Under the pieces are notes generated by a model. It made no database searches. It had not been told where the DNA came from and saw nothing but the letters and a program-made list of their open reading frames with translations. From contig JANQFL010000108.1 in NCBI GenBank assembly GCA_028277845.1, positions 62,001 through 126,000 of the forward strand: 64,000 nt of DNA, read 5' to 3'. The position numbers and the translations under genes are program-made. Positions 10,255-19,692 of this stretch are shown here, one piece after another. Positions within the stretch are counted from its first letter, which is position 1. The number at the start of each line of letters is the position of its first letter. This DNA is from Sneathiellales bacterium. GTDB taxonomy: Bacteria; Pseudomonadota; Alphaproteobacteria; JANQFL01.

Positions 10255-12093
10255 TCAGAGCTTCGGCAGTTTCCGCGCGCTGTCTTCCGCCGATTCACGC
10301 AATTGCCGCAAGGCCTTGGAAAGCTTGCCGTCGGACGGCGCGTCCGCCGGCGCGGGCGCTTGCGGTGACGGCATCGGGGCGGCCGGCGCGGCTTGTGTCT
10401 GTTGCGGCAAGGCACCACCGGCCGTTCGGCTTTCGCTCAGCTTTTCGGCCAGCACGATGAAGCGCTCCACCGTTTCCCGGCTCGCACGGGCGGCCGCGCT
10501 CATGTCGCTGGCGGATCGGGCGATCACCTTGCTGCCCGCCTGATCGTCTTCCAATGCGCTGATCAGTCTGTTCTGCGTGTCGACCACCTGGTTGACGACC
10601 GGCGTCAGCGAGAGAACAAGGCTTTCCACCATTTCGCGCAGATGGCCGAAGCTCTCCGCCGTGCGGGCCAGATCCGCGGCGCTGGTGGCCACGGCCGATT
10701 CGGTCAGGTACTCGATACGGTCGAGCATGGTGTTCAGCAGCGACTGAAACGCCTGGCTGTGCCCCTTGACTTCGTCGGACATGCTGTGGGCGAAGCGCTC
10801 CATGTCGGTGGTCAGCGCCTTGCGCGCTTCCGTCTCCGCCTTCTCCGCCTCCGCGACCCCCTTGCGGATCTCCTCGACCATGGCCTGGGATTGCTGGTTG
10901 GACATATCCGTCAGCGTCTGCGCCGCCTTGGCGAAGGTGCTTTCCAAATTGGCGGCCATGGCGGTGGACGACTGCAGCAGAACGTTCACTTCCTTCAACT
11001 GGTTGCCGAAACTCTTTTCCAGTTCGGCGACGAACGCCGACAATGTGGTGCTGAGAACGGCTTCGGTCCGTTCGCTTTGATCCTGCGACTGCTGTCCGGC
11101 GATTTCGGCCAATCGGCCGAGCGGCTCCGACAAGGCCTGTTGCACCGAGGCCGCCAGCCGTTCCGATGCCGCCGCGGTATCCCGCTGAAACGTTTCGGTC
11201 AGCTGCTTGGACTGGTTTTCCAACCGCTCGGTCATGTCCAGCAGGCCCTGGCGCACGGCCTGTTCCAGGCTCACCGATGACGATTTGTTGGCGCGGGCCA
11301 GATCGCGCAGATAGTCGGTTTCCATGGGACCGAGGAACTGCAGGTCAATGGCGCGGCAGACCCGGTCATGCTGCTGATACCGCAGCACCAGAATGACCCG
11401 GTACAGCAGGCCCATCAATACGGCCGACACGGCGGCCATGGAGAGGATCAGAATGCCCGCCTGGGCGCTGGACGCCAGTGCCGGTGTCAGTGCGTCGCCG
11501 GCGTCGGCCGGTGCGGCGCCGAAGCCGACGAACAGGGCCAGGGCGAGACCGATCAAACCCAGATTGATCACGGCGACGGGCAGGTAGCGGAACACCGGCG
11601 CGATCAAGGCCCGGTCGACGAGCAGTTCACGGCGGAAAATCTGTTTGGCCGGGATCGACGCGATCAGGCGGCGCGGCGCCAGGCCGAACTCGTCACCCGA
11701 CTTTTCCGACCGGTGCAGTTGCGTCCCGTATTCCGACGCCAGCCGGGCCAGTTCGTCGTCGTTGCGGAACGCCTGATAGAAATTGCGCAGATCCGCGTCG
11801 CCGTCATTGCCCGGTGCCGGGCGCAGGGCTTCGAGACGCCCGGCCAAGCCTTGAAACCGGTAAAAATCGACGGCGGCGAGGCCGATGTAGATCAGCAGAA
11901 ACGCCATGGTCGCGGCGATGACGACCGCGGCGCAAATCGTCAAGGCGACATTGCCGGCAATGCCGTCGGGCGGAACCGAACCGGTGACGAACGTGAAGAT
12001 CGCGTTGATCACGACCGGTGCGTTGCCGAACCAAAGTGCGCCGGCGAAGGCGGAGGCGGCCAGGGCCACGATGATCCAAATCAGTCTCAGCAC
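10255..12093 (-). CDS. Membrane protein with MotA/ZorA-like N-terminus and long coiled coil
   Basis: This 612-residue protein has about four transmembrane segments: near residues 3-24 and 47-70, then a pair near 170-192 and 207-232. A helical cytoplasmic tail of about 300 residues, rich in Glu, Gln and Ala, follows (about 250-560), and the end is Pro/Ala-rich. The pair of late helices before a long coiled coil resembles MotA/TolQ/ExbB-type stator subunits and ZorA of Zorya defence. However, the conserved GTF-x-GL helix is degenerate here (INLGLIGLALALFVGF). No MotB/ZorB partner is adjacent. The function is unknown; alternatives are a chemoreceptor-like scaffold or an envelope protein of the exopolysaccharide machinery. 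Confidence 0.75.
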   Translation of the reverse strand: MLRLIWIIVALAASAFAGALWFGNAPVVINAIFTFVTGSVPPDGIAGNVALTICAAVVIAATMAFLLIYIGLAAVDFYRFQGLAGRLEALRPAPGNDGDADLRNFYQAFRNDDELARLASEYGTQLHRSEKSGDEFGLAPRRLIASIPAKQIFRRELLVDRALIAPVFRYLPVAVINLGLIGLALALFVGFGAAPADAGDALTPALASSAQAGILILSMAAVSAVLMGLLYRVILVLRYQQHDRVCRAIDLQFLGPMETDYLRDLARANKSSSVSLEQAVRQGLLDMTERLENQSKQLTETFQRDTAAASERLAASVQQALSEPLGRLAEIAGQQSQDQSERTEAVLSTTLSAFVAELEKSFGNQLKEVNVLLQSSTAMAANLESTFAKAAQTLTDMSNQQSQAMVEEIRKGVAEAEKAETEARKALTTDMERFAHSMSDEVKGHSQAFQSLLNTMLDRIEYLTESAVATSAADLARTAESFGHLREMVESLVLSLTPVVNQVVDTQNRLISALEDDQAGSKVIARSASDMSAAARASRETVERFIVLAEKLSESRTAGGALPQQTQAAPAAPMPSPQAPAPADAPSDGKLSKALRQLRESAEDSARKLPKL

Positions 12094-12243
12094 GGTTTCG
12101 ATCCTTGTCGGTCTTGGGTTTCTAAGTGCAATCCCGGTGCGGTCGGTTCATGGACCTGGCAAAATGGTACATCGGTCGCATCAATCAGTGAAAGTCTGTT
12201 TCTTCATGACGGAAAAGCCTGAAAATTCAATGAATAAAGACGC

Positions 12244-13257
12244 TTAGGCCCGGTCCGGCGGCCGCGTCAGTTCGAGGACTTCGATCGGGGTCGCGGCGCG
12301 GCCGCCCAATTCGCCGAAGAAATAGTCGAAGTAACGGCGGAACCGGTCGAGAAAGTCCTCGAGGTCTTTCTCCGACTGAACGTAAGGCGTATGACCGCTG
12401 GCCAGGGACGGGCTGTGATAGGCGTAATTGAACACCCGGTGGCCGCGCGCCAGCATGATGTCGGTCAGGCGCATGTGCTCCTCGGCGTCGACGCCTTCGG
12501 GGGACAGGCGCAGCCGTTCGAACAAGCCGAGGCGCCCGAAGATACCGGGCAGGCGCAGGCGCTCCGCTATCGGTGATTTGATGTGCCCGCTCAGCCGCCG
12601 CCCGAGCGCTGGCGCCATGCCGGCATAACAGACCGACAGCGGGATCTCCAACAATCCGTCACCGGGCCCGAAAAAATAGGGGTGGGCCGGGCACCCACGG
12701 AAGTCGGGGCCGTTGTCCGTATCCCGCAGATCGCTTTCCGCCACGACCGACACGTCGACCCTGTATCCCAGTTGACTAAGCGTTTCCGCCGTGCCGGGCC
12801 CGACGCCGTAACGCCCCGCCTTGTAGATCACCGGACGGGTTCCGAATGTACCGGCAATGGTATCGGTCAGCGCCGCCAGTTTGCGGCGTTCCAGATCGGC
12901 CGGCAGGTTGCCGGGATAGGAATTGACCGACGACACGGTTTCCTCGTGGGGCGGGCTGACCCATGGATGCAGGTGGGCGCCGATCTCACACACACCGTCG
13001 CGATAGAGCGCCTTGAGCGGTTCATATCCGTCCGGCTGACTGGCCACCGGATAATCCATGACGTAGGTCGGCCGGATACCGTACGTCTCGAACACCCTGT
13101 GCGCCCGGTCCTGGTACTGCATCGCCGTCACCGACGTCGCATTTCGGTCGAAGGGCTTGGACCAGTCGAATTCCTCCTCGGTGTCGACAACCACCACCAG
13201 CAATGGCGGTGTGTCCTCTGGCAGGACAGCGCGGGAAGTGCTGGTCGGGTTCCGCAT
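12244..13257 (-). CDS. Polysaccharide deacetylase family protein (WalW-like)
   Basis: The 337-residue protein has the NodB-homology pattern. The acidic site is VVVDTEEEFDW near residues 22-32, the metal-binding His motif is GAHLHPW (about residues 92-98), and YKAGRYGVG lies near residues 145-153. It matches WalW-like deacetylases of exopolysaccharide clusters, which remove N- or O-acetyl groups from glycans in a metal-dependent reaction. Its ATG overlaps the TGA of the upstream glycosyltransferase (TGATG at 13255-13259 on the minus strand), so the two are translationally coupled. Confidence 0.88.
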   Translation of the reverse strand: MRNPTSTSRAVLPEDTPPLLVVVVDTEEEFDWSKPFDRNATSVTAMQYQDRAHRVFETYGIRPTYVMDYPVASQPDGYEPLKALYRDGVCEIGAHLHPWVSPPHEETVSSVNSYPGNLPADLERRKLAALTDTIAGTFGTRPVIYKAGRYGVGPGTAETLSQLGYRVDVSVVAESDLRDTDNGPDFRGCPAHPYFFGPGDGLLEIPLSVCYAGMAPALGRRLSGHIKSPIAERLRLPGIFGRLGLFERLRLSPEGVDAEEHMRLTDIMLARGHRVFNYAYHSPSLASGHTPYVQSEKDLEDFLDRFRRYFDYFFGELGGRAATPIEVLELTRPPDRA

Positions 13258-14606
13258 CAGCCACGCTGTCCGGCAAAGTGTTCGGACAGAAACATCTCAA
13301 GTTGGGCGAACTGGTCGGCCCGGGACATGCCTTCCCGCACCTGCATCGGCAACGGTGCAATGGTCCCCGCGGACGCCTTTTGTGCAATCCATTTTTCGAG
13401 TTGCGCGGCGATGACATCGGGTTCGCGGGTGACAATGCCGGCGCCGCGGTCGCGGATCATGTCGGCCACGACACCCTCTTCGCAACCCACCGAGAGAATG
13501 GGCCGCCTGGCGCCGAAATACTCGAACAGTTTCCCGGCGATCACGGTGCGTTCACCCGGATTGTCCCAGCGCAGCAAAAGCAGGATATCGGCCCGGCGCT
13601 GGACCATGACCGCCTGGTCGTAGGGAATGGGCGCGTTGAGCTCCACATTCCCTTGCAGTCCGTAGCGGTCGGCCAGCGCCTGTGCGTATGCCAGGTCGGG
13701 GCCGTAGAACCGGACCTTGACCGCCTTGCTTGTCTCGCCCATGCGGGCCATGGCGGCGAACAGCGGTTCCGGGTCGCGCTTTTCCTCGTAAAGGGCGCCG
13801 GTGTAGACGATGGACAATGTCTCCGGGCCATCCGTCTGTTCCGCCTGCTCGGCCGGGAAATCTTTCGGATCAAAGCCGTTCATGATCAGGGCGGTCGGTT
13901 TGCCGTACGTGTCGCGCAGTTGTCGGTACCACGGTTCGGTCACGGTGACGATGGCGTCGGCGCCGGACATGACGCGCCTGTCGTGGCGTTTTTCCAGCCA
14001 GCGTCTCCATGGCGGTGCGGCGTAGTAGGGATGCCCCGTCCACAGATCGCGCATTTCGGCGGCCCAGGGCACGCCCGTCTTGCGCGACAGCCTCCGCGCC
14101 AGCAGCAACGACGAATGGGGCGGTGCACTGGCGTAAATGACATCGGGCCGATTCCGGGCGATCAATTCGAGCCCGGCCCTGGTGCCCGCCGGCAGCCAGC
14201 CGATTTGCGAGTCCGGCCACGTCACCAGATCGAGGTACAAATCGCGCAACGGGCGCAGGAGTTTCTTCACCGCCGCCTTGGCGCCGCCCGTCGCGGCCGG
14301 GGTATCCGCCGGCACCACGGCTCCGGCGTCGCCCGGCGTACCGCTTTCCGGACTCTTCGCCGAACCCTTGCCCATCAAAGGCGCCAAAACGCGGTCGGGC
14401 AGGTTTTTGACGTCGATATAGTCCGTATAGGTGATATGGGATTCGGGGATCTCGGGCGGCAGGATCGCGGGAAACGGCAGGCCGCGAATGGACAGAACGC
14501 GGACAGTATGACCTTGATCCAGCAGATAGCGGCTCAGCTTGTTGACCCGTGTCGCGGCGCTGGGCGCGTTTGGCGGATAATAGCCCGCGACGATCAAGAT
14601 ATTCAC
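13257..14606 (-). CDS. Glycosyltransferase family 4 (WcaI/Cps4F-like)
   Basis: This 449-residue GT-B fold glycosyltransferase has an N-terminal acceptor domain beginning MNILIVAGYYPPNAPSAATR. The C-terminal donor domain shows SIVYTGALYEEKR and the GKLFEYFGARRPIL segment with the E of the E-x7-E motif. Length and layout fit GT4 enzymes that transfer sugars from nucleotide donors during exopolysaccharide assembly on the cytoplasmic face. It is the first gene of a two-gene minus-strand unit with the deacetylase. The region around residues 90-115 (KGSAKSPESGTPG) is an unusual low-complexity insertion. Confidence 0.9.
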   Translation of the reverse strand: MNILIVAGYYPPNAPSAATRVNKLSRYLLDQGHTVRVLSIRGLPFPAILPPEIPESHITYTDYIDVKNLPDRVLAPLMGKGSAKSPESGTPGDAGAVVPADTPAATGGAKAAVKKLLRPLRDLYLDLVTWPDSQIGWLPAGTRAGLELIARNRPDVIYASAPPHSSLLLARRLSRKTGVPWAAEMRDLWTGHPYYAAPPWRRWLEKRHDRRVMSGADAIVTVTEPWYRQLRDTYGKPTALIMNGFDPKDFPAEQAEQTDGPETLSIVYTGALYEEKRDPEPLFAAMARMGETSKAVKVRFYGPDLAYAQALADRYGLQGNVELNAPIPYDQAVMVQRRADILLLLRWDNPGERTVIAGKLFEYFGARRPILSVGCEEGVVADMIRDRGAGIVTREPDVIAAQLEKWIAQKASAGTIAPLPMQVREGMSRADQFAQLEMFLSEHFAGQRG

Positions 14607-14919
14607 GTTGGAACCCCCGGCCCAATTGGCGCAAGTCGGCAGATTTTCGCGCCCGGTTGCTCCGGGCGGCGAAATTCGACCCGTTTTAGTCCTTGAATGC
14701 GGTTCTGGAAAGGATTGCTGCCCATTCCCCCTTCACAAACCTAGCTCCGGCCCCTTAAAAGCTGATTAAGCTGTCCGGGTGCGACCGGGGAGCCCTGCTT
14801 CCCACACGCCGGGCCGTGCCGCCATGAAGATTTAACCGTTAAGTGTTTAGTTTTCTTTCAAAATTTCTCGTCACAATGCACTACAAAATGCACACCGCCG
14901 CCAAGGAACCGATCGACCG
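14607..14919 (+). other. Divergent intergenic region before wecB
   Basis: This 313-base gap separates the start of the minus-strand glycosyltransferase from wecB. The right half (about 14830-14880) is AT-rich, unlike the surroundings, and is the likely promoter region for wecB. I see no ORF, no convincing sigma-54 site and no terminator. Confidence 0.5.
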
Positions 14920-16029
14920 ATGAGCAAACTGCGCGTCCATCTCATTGCCGCCGCCCGCCCCAATTTCATGAAGGTCGCGCCGCTCTATCACGCCCTGGCG
15001 GCGACCGACTGGTGTGCGCCCATCCTGGTGCACACCGGCCAGCACTACGACGTCAACATGTCGGATGCGTTCTTCACCGACCTGCGCCTGCCCGAGCCGC
15101 ACCATCATCTCGGTGTCGGCAGCGGCAGCCATGCGGAACAGACCGCGGGTGTCATGGTCGCCTACGAGAAGATCTGCATGGACGAAAGGCCCGACTGGAC
15201 CATCGTCGTCGGCGATGTCAATTCGACCATCGCCTGTGCCATGGCTGCGGCCAAGCTGTGGATCCCCATCGCCCATCTCGAGGCCGGCCTGCGCAGCCGC
15301 GACCGCCGCATGCCCGAGGAAATCAACCGGGTGCTGACCGATTCCATCGCCGACGTGTTGTGGACGCCGTCACCCGACGGCGACGACAACCTCAAGGAGG
15401 AGGGCGTACCGGCGGAGAAGATTTCTTTCGTCGGCAACATCATGATCGACTCCTACGAACTGATGCGCGAAGCCATCGAAGCCGCCGGCACCCGTTCACG
15501 CTTCGGCCTCGACCCGCAAGGCTATGCCGTGCTGACACTGCACCGTCCCAGCAATGTGGACACGGCCGACATGCTGGGCCCGCTCGTCGAAGGCGTTTGC
15601 CAGGTTTCGGAACGCCTGCCGCTGGTGTTTGCCGTGCATCCGCGCACGCGGCAGCGCCTGTCCCAGTTTGGTCTCGATGGCCGGCTGGATGCGGCGCCGG
15701 ATGTCCACCTGACCGAGCCGATGGGTTATGTCGAGTTCATGGGGCTTGTCCGCGAGGCCCGATTCGTGGTGACCGATTCCGGCGGTCTGCAGGAGGAGAC
15801 CACCTATCTGGACATCCCCTGCCTGACCCTGCGCGACAACACCGAACGCCCGGTGACCGTCGACCAGGGCACCAACCGGCTGATCAAGGCGGATACGTTG
15901 GTGTCGTCGGTCGACGAGATCATGGCCGGCAACTGGCCCAGCGGCCGCTGTCCGACTTTGTGGGACGGTCAGACCGCCGGCCGCGTGGCCGCCGATCTGA
16001 AAGCCCGGTCCAAGGACAAACTATCCTGA
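14920..16029 (+). CDS. wecB: UDP-N-acetylglucosamine 2-epimerase (non-hydrolysing)
   Basis: The 369-residue enzyme interconverts UDP-GlcNAc and UDP-ManNAc in the cytoplasm, supplying ManNAc-derived sugars for surface polysaccharide. Signature segments are RPNFMKVAPL near the N-terminus, HTGQHYDVNMSD, GDVNSTIACA, HLEAGLRSRDRRMPEEINR with the catalytic acidic residues, and TDSGGLQEE near the C-terminus. The length is normal for the family. It converges with the XrtA-type glycosyltransferase, leaving only four bases between the genes. It is a standard member of exosortase-A exopolysaccharide clusters. Confidence 0.95.
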   Translation: MSKLRVHLIAAARPNFMKVAPLYHALAATDWCAPILVHTGQHYDVNMSDAFFTDLRLPEPHHHLGVGSGSHAEQTAGVMVAYEKICMDERPDWTIVVGDVNSTIACAMAAAKLWIPIAHLEAGLRSRDRRMPEEINRVLTDSIADVLWTPSPDGDDNLKEEGVPAEKISFVGNIMIDSYELMREAIEAAGTRSRFGLDPQGYAVLTLHRPSNVDTADMLGPLVEGVCQVSERLPLVFAVHPRTRQRLSQFGLDGRLDAAPDVHLTEPMGYVEFMGLVREARFVVTDSGGLQEETTYLDIPCLTLRDNTERPVTVDQGTNRLIKADTLVSSVDEIMAGNWPSGRCPTLWDGQTAGRVAADLKARSKDKLS

Positions 16030-16033
16030 AAAT

Positions 16034-17236
16034 TCAGCGTGTCAGGCGCTGATAGACCGCCTTGTAGCGGTCCACGCTGGCGGCCCAGTTGCGTTCGGTT
16101 TCGACGTACCGGCGCGCCCGTTCCCGCTGTGCCGGCCAGCCGCCGCGTGCGTTCATCACTTTCAATGCCGTCGCCGCCAGGTCGTTCGGGTCGTCGGCCC
16201 GGAACAGGGTGCCGGTATCGCCGTCGCGGATCAGTTCGCGGTGGCCGCCGATATCGGACGCGACGACAATCTTTTCCTGCGCCATCGCCTCGAGCGGTTT
16301 CAGCGGCGTGACCAGATCGGTGAGACGGATATTGACCCGGGGATAGACGAACAGGTCGACCAGGTCGTAATAACGCTGGACTTGGTCGTGCGGCACGCGG
16401 CCGGTGAAGACGATGCGTCCGTCCTGTCCGAGTGCGTCGGCCTGAGAGCGCAGGCGTGCGTCCTCGGGTCCGCCGCCCACCAGCAGCAAACAGGTCTCGG
16501 GCGCCGCGGCCCAGATCCTGGGCATGGCCTCGATCAACAGGTGCAGGCCTTCGTAGCCGTAAAACGAACCGATAAATCCGATGACCGTCTTGCCGTCGAG
16601 ACCGAGTTCGCTCGCGAGTGCCTGGTCCGCATCCCCACCGCCGGAGAAAACATCCGTATCGACGGCGTTGGGGATGACCGTCACCCGCTCGGCCGGAATG
16701 CCGCGGGCGATGATGTCGCCGCGCAGGCCTTCGCAAATCGTGGTCACCGCATCGGCCCGTTTCAGGGCGTAGGACTCGAGCCAACGGGTCGCGGCGTAAC
16801 GCGGCCCGCCCTCGCTGCCGTTGCCGTGGCTGACCGCCGCGTCCTCCCAGAACGCCCGCACTTCGTAGACCACCGGCAGTCCGAAACGGCGGCCGGCGCG
16901 CAAGGCCGGGATGGCGTTCAGCACCGGTGAATGGGCATGCAGAATGTCCGGTTTGATGTCCGGAATGATGTCCGCCAGGCGCCGGGTGGTCGCTCGAATC
17001 AGCGCGATCTCGCCCAGTCCGGGAATGGCGTCCAGCCACTTGGCCGGCGCCGGCGTACGGTGAAACTCCAGCCCGTCCACGGTTTCCTTGGACGGACCGT
17101 TCAGGGTATGGCGTGGCGAGGTCAGGTGGGCGGTTTCCCAGCCCAGCGCGCGCTGGTGGCGCAGGATCGACCGGGACCGGAAGGTGTAGCCGCTGTGCAG
17201 CGGAATGGAATGATCGAAGACGTGAAGAATACGCAT
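16034..17236 (-). CDS. PEP-CTERM/XrtA system GT4 glycosyltransferase (TIGR04063-like)
   Basis: This 400-residue GT-B glycosyltransferase opens with MRILHVFDHSIPLHSGYTFR, and the HSGYTFR segment is characteristic of the exosortase-A-associated subfamily. Other landmarks are HAHSPVLNAIPAL, YEVRAFWEDAAV, the donor-domain start IGFIGSFYGYEGL and the segment KPLEAMAQEKIVVASDIGG with its E-x7-E type acid pair. It should add a sugar to the lipid-linked repeat in the cytoplasm. It marks the right end of the exopolysaccharide genes in this window. Confidence 0.92.
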   Translation of the reverse strand: MRILHVFDHSIPLHSGYTFRSRSILRHQRALGWETAHLTSPRHTLNGPSKETVDGLEFHRTPAPAKWLDAIPGLGEIALIRATTRRLADIIPDIKPDILHAHSPVLNAIPALRAGRRFGLPVVYEVRAFWEDAAVSHGNGSEGGPRYAATRWLESYALKRADAVTTICEGLRGDIIARGIPAERVTVIPNAVDTDVFSGGGDADQALASELGLDGKTVIGFIGSFYGYEGLHLLIEAMPRIWAAAPETCLLLVGGGPEDARLRSQADALGQDGRIVFTGRVPHDQVQRYYDLVDLFVYPRVNIRLTDLVTPLKPLEAMAQEKIVVASDIGGHRELIRDGDTGTLFRADDPNDLAATALKVMNARGGWPAQRERARRYVETERNWAASVDRYKAVYQRLTR

Positions 17237-17323
17237 CGCCGGGCGGCCTGTTGAAATCCCTGACGCCGGGTTTTACCCGTGCGCCGCTGCTTTGCAAACT
17301 GTCTTGCTGGCGCCGCCGGACCG

Positions 17324-19498
17324 TCAGGGGTCGAGACGCAGGTAAACGTGATAACTCATATAGCCGCCGATGGCGGAGGCCGCGGCGATGACGCCGACCA
17401 GGACGGCGACGATCCAGGTCATGCGCTTGCTGCGCCGCTCATCGTCTTCGGACTGCTGGCGCCGCCGCTCGGCCGATGCGGCGATCGAGGCCTCGACATA
17501 TTCGATGGCGTCCTCGTCGAGATATTCGCGGCCTTCCTCGGGCAGGATTTCATGCTCGGCCAAAGTCTGCCATTCCGAAATGAGAAAGTCGGGATGGCGC
17601 TTCCGTTGCTGCCAGTACCGTGCCGAGTTGGTCAGCGTCGCCCGGGCGCTCAGGAAGCGGCGGTCTTCCTCCATCCAGTCGCGCACCCGCTGCCAGCGGC
17701 GCAAGACGCCCGAACAGGCGATGCGCACGACGGGTCTGTCCTGGTCGTCCAGGTCGGCGACCACCAGCCTTGCGTTGATCAGGGCTTCCAGCAGTTGCGT
17801 GCGCTGGGGCGTGACGCAGATGTCCGACTTCAATGCGGTGCGGGCCCGCGGTTCACTATCGTCGTCGACCGACACCGTGACCAGGGCACGCAACAAAGCG
17901 GGCAACGTCGCCTGCAATGACGGGTCCATGGACGTGAATATCGATTCGAACCGTTCCGTCACCAGGCCCTCGTAGCCGCCCAGCCGGTTGTAGGCGTTGA
18001 AGGTCAACAGCCGGTCGCCCATCCGGATCCGTTTGTGCAGTTCCTGCATGACGAACTCAAGCAGCGGCAGGCTGCCGTCATCGGCGATGGCGGCCTGGTG
18101 CAACATGTCGTCCAACCGTTCGCCGGTTTCCGGGTCGGTTTCGAACTGGAGGCCGGCGGCCCGAACCGGACCACGGATGATCTGGCCCAGTTCGGCGAAC
18201 GTGGGCGGTGTCAGGTGATATTCGCCGCCGTCGTTGATGAGGCCGGCGATTTCCGGCATGTCGGCGCAATTGGGGCGGTAGTCGCTCCTCAGTGTGGCGA
18301 CAATCCAGACCTGTCCGGAACTGGCCATGGCGTACAGTGCGGCGGAAAACCGGCGGCGTTCCTCGGCGCTGATACCGGGCGATGTGAACAGTTCCTCCAA
18401 CTGATCGATGACCAAGACCAGCCTGGCGGCCAGCCTGTTGTCCCTACCATGCGGGCCCTGGCCGTTTCCGGCCCGGCCCAGGGCCATGCGCAGGGGGATA
18501 TCGGCGCGGCGCGGCGCCTCACGCAGCAGGTCGGCCAGTTCCTCGACGGTGACCCCGCCCTCCGCCATTTCCGGCAGGCCCTTGCGGTCCAGCAACGTGG
18601 CCGCCAGGCCGGCGAAAAGATCGCCTTCCGCCACCGAGGGACGGAAGCGGCACCAGCGCCACACATCGATGCCGGAAACCGCGCCCGGCTCGGTGATGGC
18701 CGGTATGATGCCGGCGTCGACCAGCGAGGTTTTGCCGCAACCGCTCATGCCGGAAATCATCATCAGCGGGCAACCGTCGGCGGCTCGGTCGAGCAGCAGT
18801 TTGGTGGCGTCGGCGATGGCCCGGCGCCGGCCGAAAAAGACATCGGCATGGCTCGGGCCGAACGACTCCAGTCCGGCGAAGGGCGAGCCGTTGGTCCACG
18901 TGGCCAAGCCGGTGGCTTCGTCCCGTTCGCTGCGGTTGCCGCCGAGGGACTTGGAGATGATCCGCGTCAGGTCCGCCCGCAGCATGCGTTCCAGTTCGTC
19001 GGTGGTGTCGTAGGCGCGGAATGCGGCGTCGAACGCGTCCGATGCGCCGCCGAACCAGTCGTCCATGAATTCGTTGAACGCCTTCTTGTGTTTCAGGCTG
19101 GCGCTGACTTCGCTGCGAATGGCGATCCCGTTGCCGGCCCTGCGGTAAACCAGCAGATGCGGCGTCCCCTGATCGGCGTGCGCGACGGTGCGGGCGGCGG
19201 CCTGCACGACGGCTTCCGCATCCTGGGACTCGGCGCCGTTTTCCGGGTGGCGTGGCCGCGACGGACCAAGACGGGACGACAGGAGTGAGATGACGATGTC
19301 GGGCAGGTCGCCGTCACGGCTCGCCCGTCGGGCGTCGGCCAGGGCATCCAACGACATGCCGTCGGTCAGCACGAGCTGAATCGAGACCTGCCCGCTGAAA
19401 TCGCCCTTCAAGGCGTTGACGACGGTGGCCGCGTTGTCCCGCTCGTGGCGGACAGCCTCTTCGGCGCTGACAAAAATTCTGAGCGTCGGCGCAATCAT
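17324..19498 (-). CDS. nSTAND1-type STAND ATPase with TIR/DUF4062-like N-terminus and C-terminal membrane helix
   Basis: Starting from ATG 19498 (MIAPTLRIFVSAEEA), which has GAG upstream, the protein has 724 residues; an upstream in-frame start at 19573 is less convincing. Residues about 1-125 form a TIR/DUF4062-like domain (LRIFVSAEEAVRHERD, then PDIVISLLSSRLG, then HLLVYRR). From about residue 205 there is the nSTAND1 lead-in ESFGPSHADVFFGRRRA, then Walker A GMSGCGKTS (about 250-258) and Walker B LVLVIDQLEELF. The C-terminus has one transmembrane helix (MTWIVAVLVGVIAAASAIGG) and no WD40 or TPR sensor. Such proteins are often conflict or cell-death switches. Its anchoring and lack of repeats are unusual. 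Confidence 0.85.
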   Translation of the reverse strand: MIAPTLRIFVSAEEAVRHERDNAATVVNALKGDFSGQVSIQLVLTDGMSLDALADARRASRDGDLPDIVISLLSSRLGPSRPRHPENGAESQDAEAVVQAAARTVAHADQGTPHLLVYRRAGNGIAIRSEVSASLKHKKAFNEFMDDWFGGASDAFDAAFRAYDTTDELERMLRADLTRIISKSLGGNRSERDEATGLATWTNGSPFAGLESFGPSHADVFFGRRRAIADATKLLLDRAADGCPLMMISGMSGCGKTSLVDAGIIPAITEPGAVSGIDVWRWCRFRPSVAEGDLFAGLAATLLDRKGLPEMAEGGVTVEELADLLREAPRRADIPLRMALGRAGNGQGPHGRDNRLAARLVLVIDQLEELFTSPGISAEERRRFSAALYAMASSGQVWIVATLRSDYRPNCADMPEIAGLINDGGEYHLTPPTFAELGQIIRGPVRAAGLQFETDPETGERLDDMLHQAAIADDGSLPLLEFVMQELHKRIRMGDRLLTFNAYNRLGGYEGLVTERFESIFTSMDPSLQATLPALLRALVTVSVDDDSEPRARTALKSDICVTPQRTQLLEALINARLVVADLDDQDRPVVRIACSGVLRRWQRVRDWMEEDRRFLSARATLTNSARYWQQRKRHPDFLISEWQTLAEHEILPEEGREYLDEDAIEYVEASIAASAERRRQQSEDDERRSKRMTWIVAVLVGVIAAASAIGGYMSYHVYLRLDP

Positions 19499-19692
19499 CC
19501 CATCTCGACCGTTCTGGCAAGAATCCCCTGATGGACCGGCGTTCCCGGCACGAGTACACCCCGTTCGGGTCACTGTCCCAATCCGGCTGTTATAACACCT
19601 TGGCGCCGTTAAGATTCAGTGTATGAGCGTTAACGCAAATTCACCATTTGGTGTGCGTTCGGGGATAACCGTTCCCGCGGAAAAGTTCGATA

